DNA of 64,000 bases from an uncultured Bacteroidaceae bacterium (GCA_934426255.1 CAKRYD010000014.1:1-64000); one strand, 5' to 3'; positions 7,919-17,394 are shown, numbered from the stretch's first letter. The notes: a model not told the origin generated them from the sequence alone. Numbers and translations: made by a program.

Positions 7919-9094
7919 TCATAGTTTGATGTATATCTTGTGTTTGTAAAGGGGATAGGCTACCAGCCAGCAAAGAGCCAGGAAAAACAGTGCGTAGGCC
8001 AATGAACCACCGTAGTTGCCAAAGCATGGGAAGAACCATTCGTTGCATGCATAGGCGTGCAGGCTGGTAGTTTTTCCCGCAAAGTCAATTGGAATGCTTC
8101 CGAGCAGAATGGCAATGATGTCACTCATAACGAAAACAAATAACGGATTGACCCCGAAAGCATCAAAGAAGCGTGTCCATCGGCTGTAGCCCCGAATGTC
8201 GATGGCGTAGATGAGCAATCCTAAAAGAGTGCAGCCTAATCCGCATGTGGTCAGAACGAATGTAGGCGACCAGATTTTCTTGTTGATCGGGCAACCGTAG
8301 CTGAGCAGAAAGCCTGTGAATGTCATGACGGCACCTGCGAGCAGAAGAAATTGCATGCGGTTGGAAAGCGTGCTTGTATTACTGCCGCCGAATATTTTTC
8401 GTCCGATGCAGAATCCTATCAGCACGTGTGCCAATGAAGGAATGGTGCTGAGAAGTCCTTCGGGATCAATGCCATTGTCATTATAAAGATGGTTACTGCC
8501 GATAATAGCCTTGTCGACAATGCTGATAATGTTGTCGCTCCCATAGGTGAAGCCGTTTCCGCTGTAAAGAACGCCGAGGTAGCCAATCAGTAGTGCAGCT
8601 ATGATATATGGAATGCGACGGTGGTTGACAGTGGTGGCTATCAGTGATGCAAGTCCGTAACAGATGGCCAGGCGCGCCAAAACACCGGTAAGGCGGATAT
8701 GTGGAAAACTCCAGGCTGCGGCTGCTAATTGGGATAGAAAATCGAGCTGGGAGTCGGCGTTGCCGTTCCAATAGTAGCAGAAACGGGCAAACCATCCGAT
8801 GAAAAGGCCAATGAGGTAGATGCCGATGGTGCGTTTTAAAATCTTGTGAAGAGCATGCCTGTTGAGAGAGAACTGATATTTGCGCAAAGAGATATAGGAG
8901 GAAATTCCCATAATGAGCATGAAGAAAGGGAAGACCAAATCGGTTGGTGTCAGTCCGTTCCATTCTGCATGTTCAAGAGGAGCATAAATATAGTTCCAAG
9001 AGCCTGGGTTATTGACTAATATCATGCCACTGATGGTGATGCCTCTCAGTACATCAAGTGCGAGTATACGTTGGTTGCCGGTGTTGCTTTTCAT
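7919..9094 (-). CDS. DUF5009 / heparan-alpha-glucosaminide N-acetyltransferase-like membrane protein (NagX-like)
   Basis: The 391-residue protein has about ten hydrophobic segments. Its N-terminus (RILALDVLRGITISGMILVNNPG, then PTDLVFPFFMLIMG) is the hallmark of the HGSNAT/DUF5009 acyltransferase family. In Xanthomonas, NagX of this family sits in N-acetylglucosamine uptake loci; human HGSNAT transfers acetyl to glucosamine across a membrane. Here it is the last gene of a leftward operon and lies 15 bases after the DUF1343 muramidase gene, so a role in amino-sugar handling at the inner membrane is reasonable. Whether it transports, acetylates or both is open. Confidence 0.85.
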   Translation of the reverse strand: MKSNTGNQRILALDVLRGITISGMILVNNPGSWNYIYAPLEHAEWNGLTPTDLVFPFFMLIMGISSYISLRKYQFSLNRHALHKILKRTIGIYLIGLFIGWFARFCYYWNGNADSQLDFLSQLAAAAWSFPHIRLTGVLARLAICYGLASLIATTVNHRRIPYIIAALLIGYLGVLYSGNGFTYGSDNIISIVDKAIIGSNHLYNDNGIDPEGLLSTIPSLAHVLIGFCIGRKIFGGSNTSTLSNRMQFLLLAGAVMTFTGFLLSYGCPINKKIWSPTFVLTTCGLGCTLLGLLIYAIDIRGYSRWTRFFDAFGVNPLFVFVMSDIIAILLGSIPIDFAGKTTSLHAYACNEWFFPCFGNYGGSLAYALFFLALCWLVAYPLYKHKIYIKL

Positions 9095-9108
9095 GATGAT
9101 GGCGAAAG

Positions 9109-10359
9109 TTATTTGTACAAGTGGTATTTTTTAGACAATCTTTTGAATGCCTTTTCGTCTTTGTGCCAATAGTCTTTTGCATCGTCCCATCTGTGTGAGC
9201 GAGAAAAGAGCTGGCGTATTTGCTTGGTTCCGCAAACAAGGTCAAACATGCGAAAGCGTGACTTATCGGCTACGTCGAAGACTTTGTGGTCAGGGTAGAG
9301 TGCAGCGGCTTCTTGTGCAACGAGAAATTGAATATCGGTTAGAGATGCTTGTTGAAAGTCCAGGAAATGAACCTGCACACCCTGTATCTGTTCGTTTTTC
9401 ATGGTGGCATAAAAAGGCTTGGCGTAGATGGGTCGGAAGTGCATGCCGGGCAGATGAAGCGCATTCAGGCGTTCGGCCAGTTTGTCGGCTTCAATCCAAG
9501 GCGCAGCAAACATCTGAAAAGGAATGGTATAGCCAACACCAATGTTCATATAGCTGAATTCTCCCAAAATGCCACTTGCAGCATAACAGGCAGCCGATAC
9601 AGGCTGGGGTATATGCGGCGAAGAGGGAATCCACTGCAAGCCGGTTTCTTGATAAGTCATGCAGCGTTTCCAGCCTTTCATCCTAATTATTGTCAGTTGG
9701 CAGGGCTTGCTGTTAAGCATTCTTTCTCCATTGAGCAGAAGCGCAAGTTCTCCGCATGTCAAGCCGTAAACGTAGGGGATTTTGAACTGACTAACAAATG
9801 ACACACAATCATCTTCGGTGAGGCAGCCTTCAACCTTTTCACCGCCCAAAGGGTTGGGGCGGTCAAGCACAATGAATTCGATGCCTGCATCGGCTGCGGC
9901 TTCCATGGCAAGCCCCATGGTACTTATATAGGTGAACGAACGGCATCCTATATCCTGAATGTCGTAAACCAATGCATCGAGGCCTTTCAGCATTTCGGGA
10001 GAGGCTTTTCTGTTTTTGCCGTAAAGCGAATAAACGGGAAGCCCCGTGACGGAATCGCGATTGTCATCAACCTTGTCGCCGGCATGCTGGTTGCCACGTA
10101 CACCATGTTCGGGGCCGAAAAGAGCTACGAGTTTTACTCCGGGAGCATGATAAAGCAAGTCGACAGTGGAGCGCAATTGATTGTCAACACCTGTAGGATT
10201 CGTAATGAGTCCTATGCGCTTTCCACGCAAGGGCGCGAATTTTTTAGATTTCAGAACTTCAATTCCGGTCTTGATACGGATCTTTTCTGCTTGGATGGCT
10301 ATGGAAAAAGCAAGCAACAACGCGGCACTTGCAAGTCTTACGATGAAAATTTTTTTCAT
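9109..10359 (-). CDS. DUF1343 family exo-beta-N-acetylmuramidase (NamZ-like)
   Basis: The family founder, NamZ of Bacillus subtilis, removes terminal MurNAc from the non-reducing end of peptidoglycan chains. This 416-residue protein has a cleavable signal peptide (about residues 1-24). The conserved family blocks are IGLITNPTGVD, LFGPEHGVRG (with the Glu-His pair expected at the active site), VYDIQDIGCRSFTY and VLDRPNPLGG. The ATG overlaps the upstream stop by the ATGA arrangement. With an amidase two genes upstream and MurQ about 4 kb to the left, the simplest reading is release of free MurNAc in the periplasm for salvage. An uptake permease and kinase are not seen nearby. Confidence 0.9.
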   Translation of the reverse strand: MKKIFIVRLASAALLLAFSIAIQAEKIRIKTGIEVLKSKKFAPLRGKRIGLITNPTGVDNQLRSTVDLLYHAPGVKLVALFGPEHGVRGNQHAGDKVDDNRDSVTGLPVYSLYGKNRKASPEMLKGLDALVYDIQDIGCRSFTYISTMGLAMEAAADAGIEFIVLDRPNPLGGEKVEGCLTEDDCVSFVSQFKIPYVYGLTCGELALLLNGERMLNSKPCQLTIIRMKGWKRCMTYQETGLQWIPSSPHIPQPVSAACYAASGILGEFSYMNIGVGYTIPFQMFAAPWIEADKLAERLNALHLPGMHFRPIYAKPFYATMKNEQIQGVQVHFLDFQQASLTDIQFLVAQEAAALYPDHKVFDVADKSRFRMFDLVCGTKQIRQLFSRSHRWDDAKDYWHKDEKAFKRLSKKYHLYK

Positions 10360-12251
10360 GGCTTCTTGGATGTATTTATTTTCAAGATACCCACTTGACC
10401 GTCTGTATTGCTAAACAGAATCTTCTTAGGAGAAATTGGGACAACAGTGCTCATAAGCGAATTGCCTACCTTATGCCGCCACAGCAAAGTTCCATCTTTT
10501 CCATTGATGGCATAGATAAGGCCGTCTTTGGTGCTTCCGAATACAATGCCGCCTTTTTCTTGCAGCATGCAGGGGCCGTGTTCATAGCCGAATCCCACAT
10601 TGCAGGCCCACAGTTGGCGGGGACTGTCTCCTTCGGCAGCATAGCAGACTACACTGTCTTGCATGGTTTTTGCATAAATTCTTTTTCCATCAGCCGAAAT
10701 ACCCATGCTTTCACGAACTTTCGATTGAAAAGTCCGCCAAATGGTTTGGCCATTTTGCAAGTCAATGGCGGTCATGGCACGTTGTGGGTCTACTATGAAA
10801 ACTTTGCCAAAAGAAGTTTGCGGCCACACGGCTGCGGGCGAAAAGTGCATACGTGTGAGGCCGCCCGTCCACTTCCAAATCTCTTTTCCTTCATTCTTAT
10901 TAAGAGCATATAAGGTGTTGTCCCAAGCTCCGAAAATCACTTTGTCGTCGGTAATGAGAGGCTTGGTGACGATGTAGCCTTTAACGCCGCGGTAAGCCCA
11001 CACAACTTTGCCGGATTTGATTTGAATGGCTCTGAACGTGGAATCACTGGCTCCTATATAGGCAATGCCGTTTTTGATGGACACGGCTCCTAAGACAGGC
11101 TGAGTAGCACTAACCGTCCAAAGAAGCTGGCCATTCTTAGCATCAAGACCGTAGATTTTCTTATCAGCCGACCCACATACAACAATGCCTTGACTGACAG
11201 CCGGGCCACCGATAATACGCCGCCCCGTCTTGAACTTCCAAAGAAGCTTACCGTTTTTCAAGCTGAAGGCCTTGACAAAACCTTCATTGTCACCAGTGAA
11301 AACTCTGTTTCTTTCAAATGCAGGAGAACTGTAGAACGCTCCGGTTGTTGGCGTAATCCATTCTTCCTCGACTTGTGGAAAGTTTGAATTGTCACTGTAG
11401 TCAGGATATTTTTCAGCTTTTCCTTTAGGATCGTAACAGGGCTTTTGTATATCGTAAACGGCTACGAGACGTTTAGGCTCGCCTAAGTTTTGAACATAAG
11501 CTCTTATTTCTTTATTATCAACTTCGTAGATTCCGTAACCTGGCTTTCCGTTTTCATCTTTCAAGTTGCTTCGCATCAAAATGCCCGGTATGCCATCATA
11601 TTTCAAATTCCTTATGGCGTGATAGTGACCGCCAATGAATAGCCTCACATTCCCTTGCTTGCGTGCGGCATCAGTCACCTTGTACCAATTGTCAACATCA
11701 CCGTCAAGCATAGGGTAGTGAGTGACAATGATAGCAGGTTCTCCTTTGGCATCTGCAGCGGCCAATTCCTTTTTCATCTGTTCTATGTCGTAAGGAGATA
11801 CATGACCGTAGGCCATTCTCATCAGTGGCCCTGAATTGAAGCCGATGAAAGCAACTCCATTGTGCTCGAAAGCGAGGGTTTCAGAACCGAAAATATCTTG
11901 AAAAGCCGTGCAGCCCGATTCGCTCCAAGTCGTTTCGTGGTTGCCAAGATAGACATAGTAAGGAATTCGGAGAGCTTCGAGACACGATTTTACTTTCAGC
12001 ATTGTCTTTCGATCGCCTTGCTCTGTAAGGTCGCCGGTAACCAGAACGAAATCCAAACTGTCGGTTGCATTGATTTGCGCAATGCTTTGTTGCAGGTCTT
12101 TTGTCGGTCTCTCGTTGTTCGGGTTCAAATGGATATCTGTCAATTGGGCGAAACGGAAAGGCTTTATCCGTGCCTTGCTGTTCATTATGCCTACGAGGCA
12201 GAACAGTATCAGAATTATGAAAACACGTTTGGTTTTAAAATGGTAAGGCAT
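10356..12251 (-). CDS. Metallophosphoesterase fused to a PQQ-like beta-propeller
   Basis: After a signal peptide (about residues 1-27), residues about 30-255 carry the calcineurin-like phosphoesterase motifs in order: DIH (39-41), GDLTE, GNHE, THYPM and GGHYH. Together these bind a dinuclear metal centre. From about residue 290 to the end there are repeated PQQ/YVTN-type blades (GKLLWKFKTG, GQLLWTVSA, GKVVWAYRG, GKEIWKWTG, GTLLWRHKVG). Length is 631 residues. The ATG at 12251 overlaps the upstream stop (TGATG); a GTG one codon earlier is possible. The substrate is unknown. Its place between an amidase and a muramidase suggests a wall phosphoester or teichoic-like substrate, or a structural role for the propeller. 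Confidence 0.85.
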   Translation of the reverse strand: MPYHFKTKRVFIILILFCLVGIMNSKARIKPFRFAQLTDIHLNPNNERPTKDLQQSIAQINATDSLDFVLVTGDLTEQGDRKTMLKVKSCLEALRIPYYVYLGNHETTWSESGCTAFQDIFGSETLAFEHNGVAFIGFNSGPLMRMAYGHVSPYDIEQMKKELAAADAKGEPAIIVTHYPMLDGDVDNWYKVTDAARKQGNVRLFIGGHYHAIRNLKYDGIPGILMRSNLKDENGKPGYGIYEVDNKEIRAYVQNLGEPKRLVAVYDIQKPCYDPKGKAEKYPDYSDNSNFPQVEEEWITPTTGAFYSSPAFERNRVFTGDNEGFVKAFSLKNGKLLWKFKTGRRIIGGPAVSQGIVVCGSADKKIYGLDAKNGQLLWTVSATQPVLGAVSIKNGIAYIGASDSTFRAIQIKSGKVVWAYRGVKGYIVTKPLITDDKVIFGAWDNTLYALNKNEGKEIWKWTGGLTRMHFSPAAVWPQTSFGKVFIVDPQRAMTAIDLQNGQTIWRTFQSKVRESMGISADGKRIYAKTMQDSVVCYAAEGDSPRQLWACNVGFGYEHGPCMLQEKGGIVFGSTKDGLIYAINGKDGTLLWRHKVGNSLMSTVVPISPKKILFSNTDGQVGILKINTSKKP

Positions 12252-15200
12252 CACTTCAAAAAGTTAAGTATTTGTTGCATCATTGTATCTCTTTCCTTGG
12301 CGGTTTGTATCGTTTCAAAAGGAACTGCCATGACAACTGTTTTATAATCGTTGCCGTTATAGGCAACTGCTGCACTTAGATTGTTTTCGGAGTAGCGCAT
12401 TACTGTCGCTGCTTCCGCGCATGCAGGTTCAATAGCATCGGGGCTTTCTACAACGTAGCACTTTGAATTCAGCTGATTGTGGTATGTATATTCTCCTGTA
12501 AATGCTTTTGTTGGCAGTTTGCTTTTTACGCATTTTATTTTTCCGCCTTTGGCTGCTTGTCCGACTCGCCATTTATATTTTAATGTTTGCGTGGCAAAAT
12601 CTTTGTCGCTTTGCAGTGATGGAGCGACACGGCTATCCCAAAGGTCTGTCCCTATGAAAGCTCCAGAAACAAAGAGATGACCGCCAGATTTCAAATAGCG
12701 AGTCAATATTTTTTGCATGGCTTTGTCGAAAGTTTTGTACTTTAGAGGGTGAATTCCTTTGCGCCCCATTTTTGTTTGGCACTCTTTTCCTAAAATAAGG
12801 TCTGTAATGGCGTAGTCTTCTAATCTTACAAGGCTGTCTTTCACCGATTCATCGCTGCAAGATACAAAGCTGTGCCCAGCACTTAGTATGGCAGCACCAT
12901 GAACATACGGATAATCGAAAGTGTTGCCTGCTATTACTTCTTTTTCGTAATCGGCATAGCTGTCACCGAATCCTGCCGCGTCGTCATCCATCCAAGGTAT
13001 CCTGCGACGGAATTCTTTCATGCTTCCAATGTAGCTGATATCTTTTATATAAGGTACACCGTGGTCTACATTGTCAAGGAATCCGGCCAATGCAGTATCA
13101 GCCGGTTCGGGTGCGACAAAGTCGGCCGGAGCGCTGATTCGGTTGAAGTTGTTGATGACAAGTACAGGTTTTTCTGTCGCATTGGCAGCGATGCCTGCCG
13201 AAAGGATTTCAGAGGGAAAGCTTCGCCCACCTTCGTTGATTGCCACTACTTTGTAGCTGTATATTTTGCCGGGTTGCAGTGTCGCTTCGTATACAGGTTC
13301 CTTTACCTCTTGTCCGTTGTCCCAGTCATTTCCTTCGATGCGTGTATATACGATGAACTTTTCTGCATTTGCCGTTGACTCCAGGCTATCTACAGTTGCT
13401 CGCCACGTAAGTCGCGCAGTGTTTCCGTTTGACAGCTCTAATGCCATGTGACTTACCGGTAGCGGCTGTACAACGTACTTCTCGTTGCGTTGTGTTGCTA
13501 TGAATTTTAAGATACCCTTGTAGATGGCCCTGCTTACAATAAATCGGAAGCGTGGATCAAGGCCGTAGCGCATATCTGCAAAGTTTTGATGTGAGAGAAG
13601 TTCGAGCAGCATTGCCGGAACTTTGGGCATCCAAGCTTCAAAATAGGGCTTGTCCCACATTTGGCGTCGTGTCCATTTGGGCTCGCATTGGGTTCGAATG
13701 TCATTTACTATGCTACTTTGTACAATGTCTGCCAAATCGCGCGACAATGTCCGAGATGCACCTCCGGGAAAAATGCCATCGTATTGTTCGGAATCGTAGA
13801 TAGCCAAAGTTCCAATGATATTATCGTTGAGAGTAGTACCTGCATCGCTGTGAAAGGCAAACGACAGGTCTATCGGGATGTTCAAGCCTTTTTCGGTTGG
13901 ATTGGATGCCGAGCCCCCTGCCAGCCAATTTACCCAAAGTCCACGGTTTTTGTAGTCGTCTGTATAGTCATTGCACGATTTTGTCAAGTCATAAATGCTG
14001 TCGGGAACTCCAGCCCATTGCATCCAATAGCGTGCTCCTTCGCAGAAACGTGGGTAACCGCTTTTTTGTGCTTCATCCAGTGTAATGCAAAGGTTGTGCT
14101 CTTCTTTTTCGCGGTCTATATATCGTGCCACATTGCCCATGCCTCCACCTACTTTTACTGCGTCGGCCGTGACAATGCGCCCGCTTTTAGACGAAAGGTT
14201 GCTTAATTCAATTCTGTTTTCTGCGTTTTTACCTTCTTTAAAATAGAATGTACCTAAATATATCCAAGTTCCACCTCCCATCTGCTGGTTTACACTGAAG
14301 GTCGTTTCCTGGCCGTTGTGAAACACTGTGTATCTTGCATCATCGGTGCTTTCGGCCAACGTGTGATAGGATACGTAAACGGCATATTCGCCATCTTGCG
14401 GAATGTCGGGCTGCCATACGGCAGTGCTTGCGTTTCCTTTTTTGATGGTTTCAACTTGCCGGTAGGTTCCTTCTTTAAATGGGTTCTCATGATTGATATA
14501 TGCCGGCCGTTTGAAGGCGAAACCGGTTTCTTGGCCGTTGGTCCATGAGCGGTCGCCATGATGTTCGCTGTATGTGCTTGTAAACTGTGACCGATAGGCT
14601 GCATCGTTTTCTTCGGCATTGGTTGCAATTTGCTTGCTGTCATTATCGATGATTACTTCAAACGGATTGGCATCGCGTTCGCGGGGCATCAGCACGTAGG
14701 CTCCTGCGTTCTCCAGCATCGGTACAAGGAAAGGCAATACATAACTTTGCGTATAGAGATCTTCGACGGTTTGGAAAATGCGTGCCCGTTGCCATTCCCA
14801 GCGATCCAATTTAGCTTCATAGTAGAAACCATGACTTTGCCACATGGCAATGTGGCGGCCTTTGAGGCCTTCTTTTGGTTCAAAGGTCGCAGATGTGTTC
14901 CTGACGATAGGCACGATTTTCTTGGGTGTTGTAAAACGCTTCCATTTTTTGTCGTCTTTTTCCCTCATGATATGAGGTACCAGCTTTTCAACAGCTATTC
15001 CGGCTGTGAAAAGACCTATTTTTTTCTTTTTCCATTCTGCCGGCAATAGGTTGCGCACGTTATTGTAGAAGTCTTGGATTAAGTTTTCGCGGATAGGTGC
15101 ATCATATAAATTGCCGGATGCGTAAATCCTTACTGAATCCTTGGTGACGCGGCTTGAATCAATCCTGATGCGTCCAACTTGTGCTTCGTTACGAACCATT

Positions 15201-15334
15201 TCATTCAAGTTTTTCCCAAGCAGTTCTACAATTTCTTTTGATACAGTTTTTTGCTCTTCTGCGTTTACGAATGTCGAAGCCAATGCCATAAGAGAACATA
15301 GGCATATGCTTCTTAGATTCCTGTTGCGTTTCAT
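12251..15334 (-). CDS. Large secreted N-acetylmuramoyl-L-alanine amidase with golvesin-like and FN3 domains
   Basis: Relatives are often labelled xanthan lyase, but the visible motifs are those of a zinc Amidase_3. They are His168 in QSHG, Glu191 in TVEDLY, His495 in FHSDA and catalytic Glu578 in LLELLSHQN. The 1027-residue chain has a signal peptide (1-25) and a golvesin-type beta domain inserted at about 265-400 (GGGTWIYLGTFYF), between the first and second halves of the amidase. An FN3 domain follows at about 620-715, then a C-terminal alpha/beta domain of unknown role. It would cut the bond between MurNAc and L-Ala in the periplasm or outside the cell. It is second in the five-gene operon, 41 bases after GH97. 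Confidence 0.82.
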   Translation of the reverse strand: MKRNRNLRSICLCSLMALASTFVNAEEQKTVSKEIVELLGKNLNEMVRNEAQVGRIRIDSSRVTKDSVRIYASGNLYDAPIRENLIQDFYNNVRNLLPAEWKKKKIGLFTAGIAVEKLVPHIMREKDDKKWKRFTTPKKIVPIVRNTSATFEPKEGLKGRHIAMWQSHGFYYEAKLDRWEWQRARIFQTVEDLYTQSYVLPFLVPMLENAGAYVLMPRERDANPFEVIIDNDSKQIATNAEENDAAYRSQFTSTYSEHHGDRSWTNGQETGFAFKRPAYINHENPFKEGTYRQVETIKKGNASTAVWQPDIPQDGEYAVYVSYHTLAESTDDARYTVFHNGQETTFSVNQQMGGGTWIYLGTFYFKEGKNAENRIELSNLSSKSGRIVTADAVKVGGGMGNVARYIDREKEEHNLCITLDEAQKSGYPRFCEGARYWMQWAGVPDSIYDLTKSCNDYTDDYKNRGLWVNWLAGGSASNPTEKGLNIPIDLSFAFHSDAGTTLNDNIIGTLAIYDSEQYDGIFPGGASRTLSRDLADIVQSSIVNDIRTQCEPKWTRRQMWDKPYFEAWMPKVPAMLLELLSHQNFADMRYGLDPRFRFIVSRAIYKGILKFIATQRNEKYVVQPLPVSHMALELSNGNTARLTWRATVDSLESTANAEKFIVYTRIEGNDWDNGQEVKEPVYEATLQPGKIYSYKVVAINEGGRSFPSEILSAGIAANATEKPVLVINNFNRISAPADFVAPEPADTALAGFLDNVDHGVPYIKDISYIGSMKEFRRRIPWMDDDAAGFGDSYADYEKEVIAGNTFDYPYVHGAAILSAGHSFVSCSDESVKDSLVRLEDYAITDLILGKECQTKMGRKGIHPLKYKTFDKAMQKILTRYLKSGGHLFVSGAFIGTDLWDSRVAPSLQSDKDFATQTLKYKWRVGQAAKGGKIKCVKSKLPTKAFTGEYTYHNQLNSKCYVVESPDAIEPACAEAATVMRYSENNLSAAVAYNGNDYKTVVMAVPFETIQTAKERDTMMQQILNFLK

Positions 15335-15375
15335 TTATATGTTGGGTATTATAATCGTCTTTATATGCTTGAGGG

Positions 15376-17394
15376 CTATTCTGCTGCCATTTTCAGGGTA
15401 TATCCTCCTCCGGGTGCCAAGTATATCTTGAGTTGTCCGTCGGCCGGTGCCTGCGTGGTTTCATGGATATAGTCTTGTGCGTGTTCGGCTGCGTTAGGGC
15501 CATCACGGAATACTTCTATTTGTTTCCCTGCTCCATTAATCGTATTCAGGTCGAGTGTTAAATTGCGTTCCGTCCAGTTGGTCAAAGCTCCTACATACCA
15601 TACCTTTCCTTTTCTGCGTGCTATGGCTACATATTCGCCCACTTCACCGCAAAGCGGCCTTGTTTCGTCCCAAACCGTAGGTATCTGTGAGATGAAAGTT
15701 GTACATTCTGTTTCTTTCTCATAATGGGTCGGGCTGTCACATAGCATGCCGAGTGGCGATAGAAACACGGTATATTCTGCCAGCTGATGGCAACGTGTTC
15801 CTTGGCTCATAGGCTCGCTGCCCGATACGCGGTAGGTTTGCCGTGTTCCGTTCAGCATGGCTCCTTGCGTATAGTCCATCGGACCGGCCAGCATGCGTAC
15901 GAAGGGTATAGTTACATCGCCATTCATCTGATCGTATTCTTCAAGCGATGACCATTTATTGAATTCCATGCCACATACTCCTTCAAAATTGAGCACGTTA
16001 GGGTACGTGCGGTTCAATCCTGCCGGTTTGAATGTTCCGTGTATGTCAAGTACCAATTTATATTTGGCTGCGGCTTCAGCAATCCGGTAATGGTAGTCTA
16101 CGGCTCGTTGGTCGTCCCTGTTGATAACGTCTACTTTGAATCCTTTGACGCCCATTTCGGCATAATGGCGGCATACATTTTCCAAATCCTTATCGAGAGC
16201 ATAGCTGCCCGCCCATAAGATAATGCCTACTCCTTTTTTACGTCCGTATGCAATGATTTCTTTCAAATCAATTTCGGGAACGACTTGCATCAGATCGGCA
16301 GGGCCGCGCACTGACCATCCATCGTCAAGAACTACATATTCAATGCCGTAACGCGAAGCAAAATCGATATAATACTTATAGGTTTCCGTGTTGATTCCGG
16401 CCTTGAAGGGAACATTGTAAATGCTCCAATCGTTCCACCAGTCCCAAGCCACTTTCCCGGGCTTTATCCAATCGGTGTCTTTCAGCTTGCAAGGCTCGGC
16501 CAGCCGATACACCATGTCGTTGGCAAGCAGTTCCGTGGCATTGCGCGATATGCAGAATACGCGCCAGGGAAACTTCATTTTGGCAGGGCAATGTGCAATG
16601 TAGCCGGCACGTTCTTTTACCAGCAGTTGCAGATTGTCATAGCCTCCTTGTTCTTCCTTTGACGGATAGCGGGCAAAGTATGTCTTCAATGCTGCATCTT
16701 TTCCGCCGTTTCTCACATACATGTTTGGGTAGTTTTGCAGGGCAGCTTCGGTCAATCCTATCTTAAAGCCTCCTTCGGCTTCGATGAGGCAGGGAAGAAA
16801 TGCCAGTTTGCTGCTATCCATCTTGCTCAGCGCTATATGTGTATAGGTATTTTCGAAGGTGTTGATCAGTTGCTGTTCAAATGTGGTGCCTTCTTGTCTT
16901 ACATAGGGCAGAAATGCTTTCGGATCACCGGGGAAGCGGCAGTCCATTTGCTCATCTTCGACAATGATATCCTTGTCGAGATTGGATATGAAGCGGTAGG
17001 CTGCTCCATCGTCATAGGCGCGTACTACCAAATCAAAGCCTTCCTTGAATTTTAAAATGAGCTGGTTATAATTGTCGCTGATGGTGTTTTTCGTGTAAAA
17101 AAGAGCGTCGATACTTCCTTTGTGACTGTTACGTGTCACTTTTGCCGGTTTTGCGGTTGTACCCCATGTGATACCGTTTTTAAGTTTTAAGGATAAGTCC
17201 GATGGCAATAACAGCATCGTATTTCCGTATTTCAAAGAATATCGCAGCTTTCCTTTTTCTGTTTCTATACTTGCAGTCAATTTCCCGTTGGGAGAGGTTA
17301 CATCATATACGTTGGCTTTTGCGCAGACGATGCCTATCAAAAAAATAGTGACAGCAAGGTTGAACCTACTGTGCCATTCTGAGAACTTTTTCAT
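15376..17394 (-). CDS. Glycoside hydrolase family 97
   Basis: This 672-residue secreted enzyme (signal peptide about 1-27) has the GH97 layout: an N-terminal beta-sandwich, a catalytic (beta/alpha)8 barrel (about 290-570) and a C-terminal beta domain. The barrel carries the family segments EYVVLDDGW, GFKVDVINRDDQ and LNFEGVCGMEFNKW. GH97 contains inverting alpha-glucosidases (SusB type) and retaining alpha-galactosidases. The Asp in KVDVINRDDQ resembles the nucleophile position of the retaining type, so alpha-galactosidase-like chemistry is favoured but not proven. It is the first gene of the leftward operon, so it shares regulation with the amidase and NamZ-like genes. Confidence 0.9.
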   Translation of the reverse strand: MKKFSEWHSRFNLAVTIFLIGIVCAKANVYDVTSPNGKLTASIETEKGKLRYSLKYGNTMLLLPSDLSLKLKNGITWGTTAKPAKVTRNSHKGSIDALFYTKNTISDNYNQLILKFKEGFDLVVRAYDDGAAYRFISNLDKDIIVEDEQMDCRFPGDPKAFLPYVRQEGTTFEQQLINTFENTYTHIALSKMDSSKLAFLPCLIEAEGGFKIGLTEAALQNYPNMYVRNGGKDAALKTYFARYPSKEEQGGYDNLQLLVKERAGYIAHCPAKMKFPWRVFCISRNATELLANDMVYRLAEPCKLKDTDWIKPGKVAWDWWNDWSIYNVPFKAGINTETYKYYIDFASRYGIEYVVLDDGWSVRGPADLMQVVPEIDLKEIIAYGRKKGVGIILWAGSYALDKDLENVCRHYAEMGVKGFKVDVINRDDQRAVDYHYRIAEAAAKYKLVLDIHGTFKPAGLNRTYPNVLNFEGVCGMEFNKWSSLEEYDQMNGDVTIPFVRMLAGPMDYTQGAMLNGTRQTYRVSGSEPMSQGTRCHQLAEYTVFLSPLGMLCDSPTHYEKETECTTFISQIPTVWDETRPLCGEVGEYVAIARRKGKVWYVGALTNWTERNLTLDLNTINGAGKQIEVFRDGPNAAEHAQDYIHETTQAPADGQLKIYLAPGGGYTLKMAAE

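Noticed and set aside
13661..14206. Plus-strand open frame of 181 codons
   Set aside because: It is antisense to the large amidase gene, whose domains are clearly recognisable; typical shadow frame.
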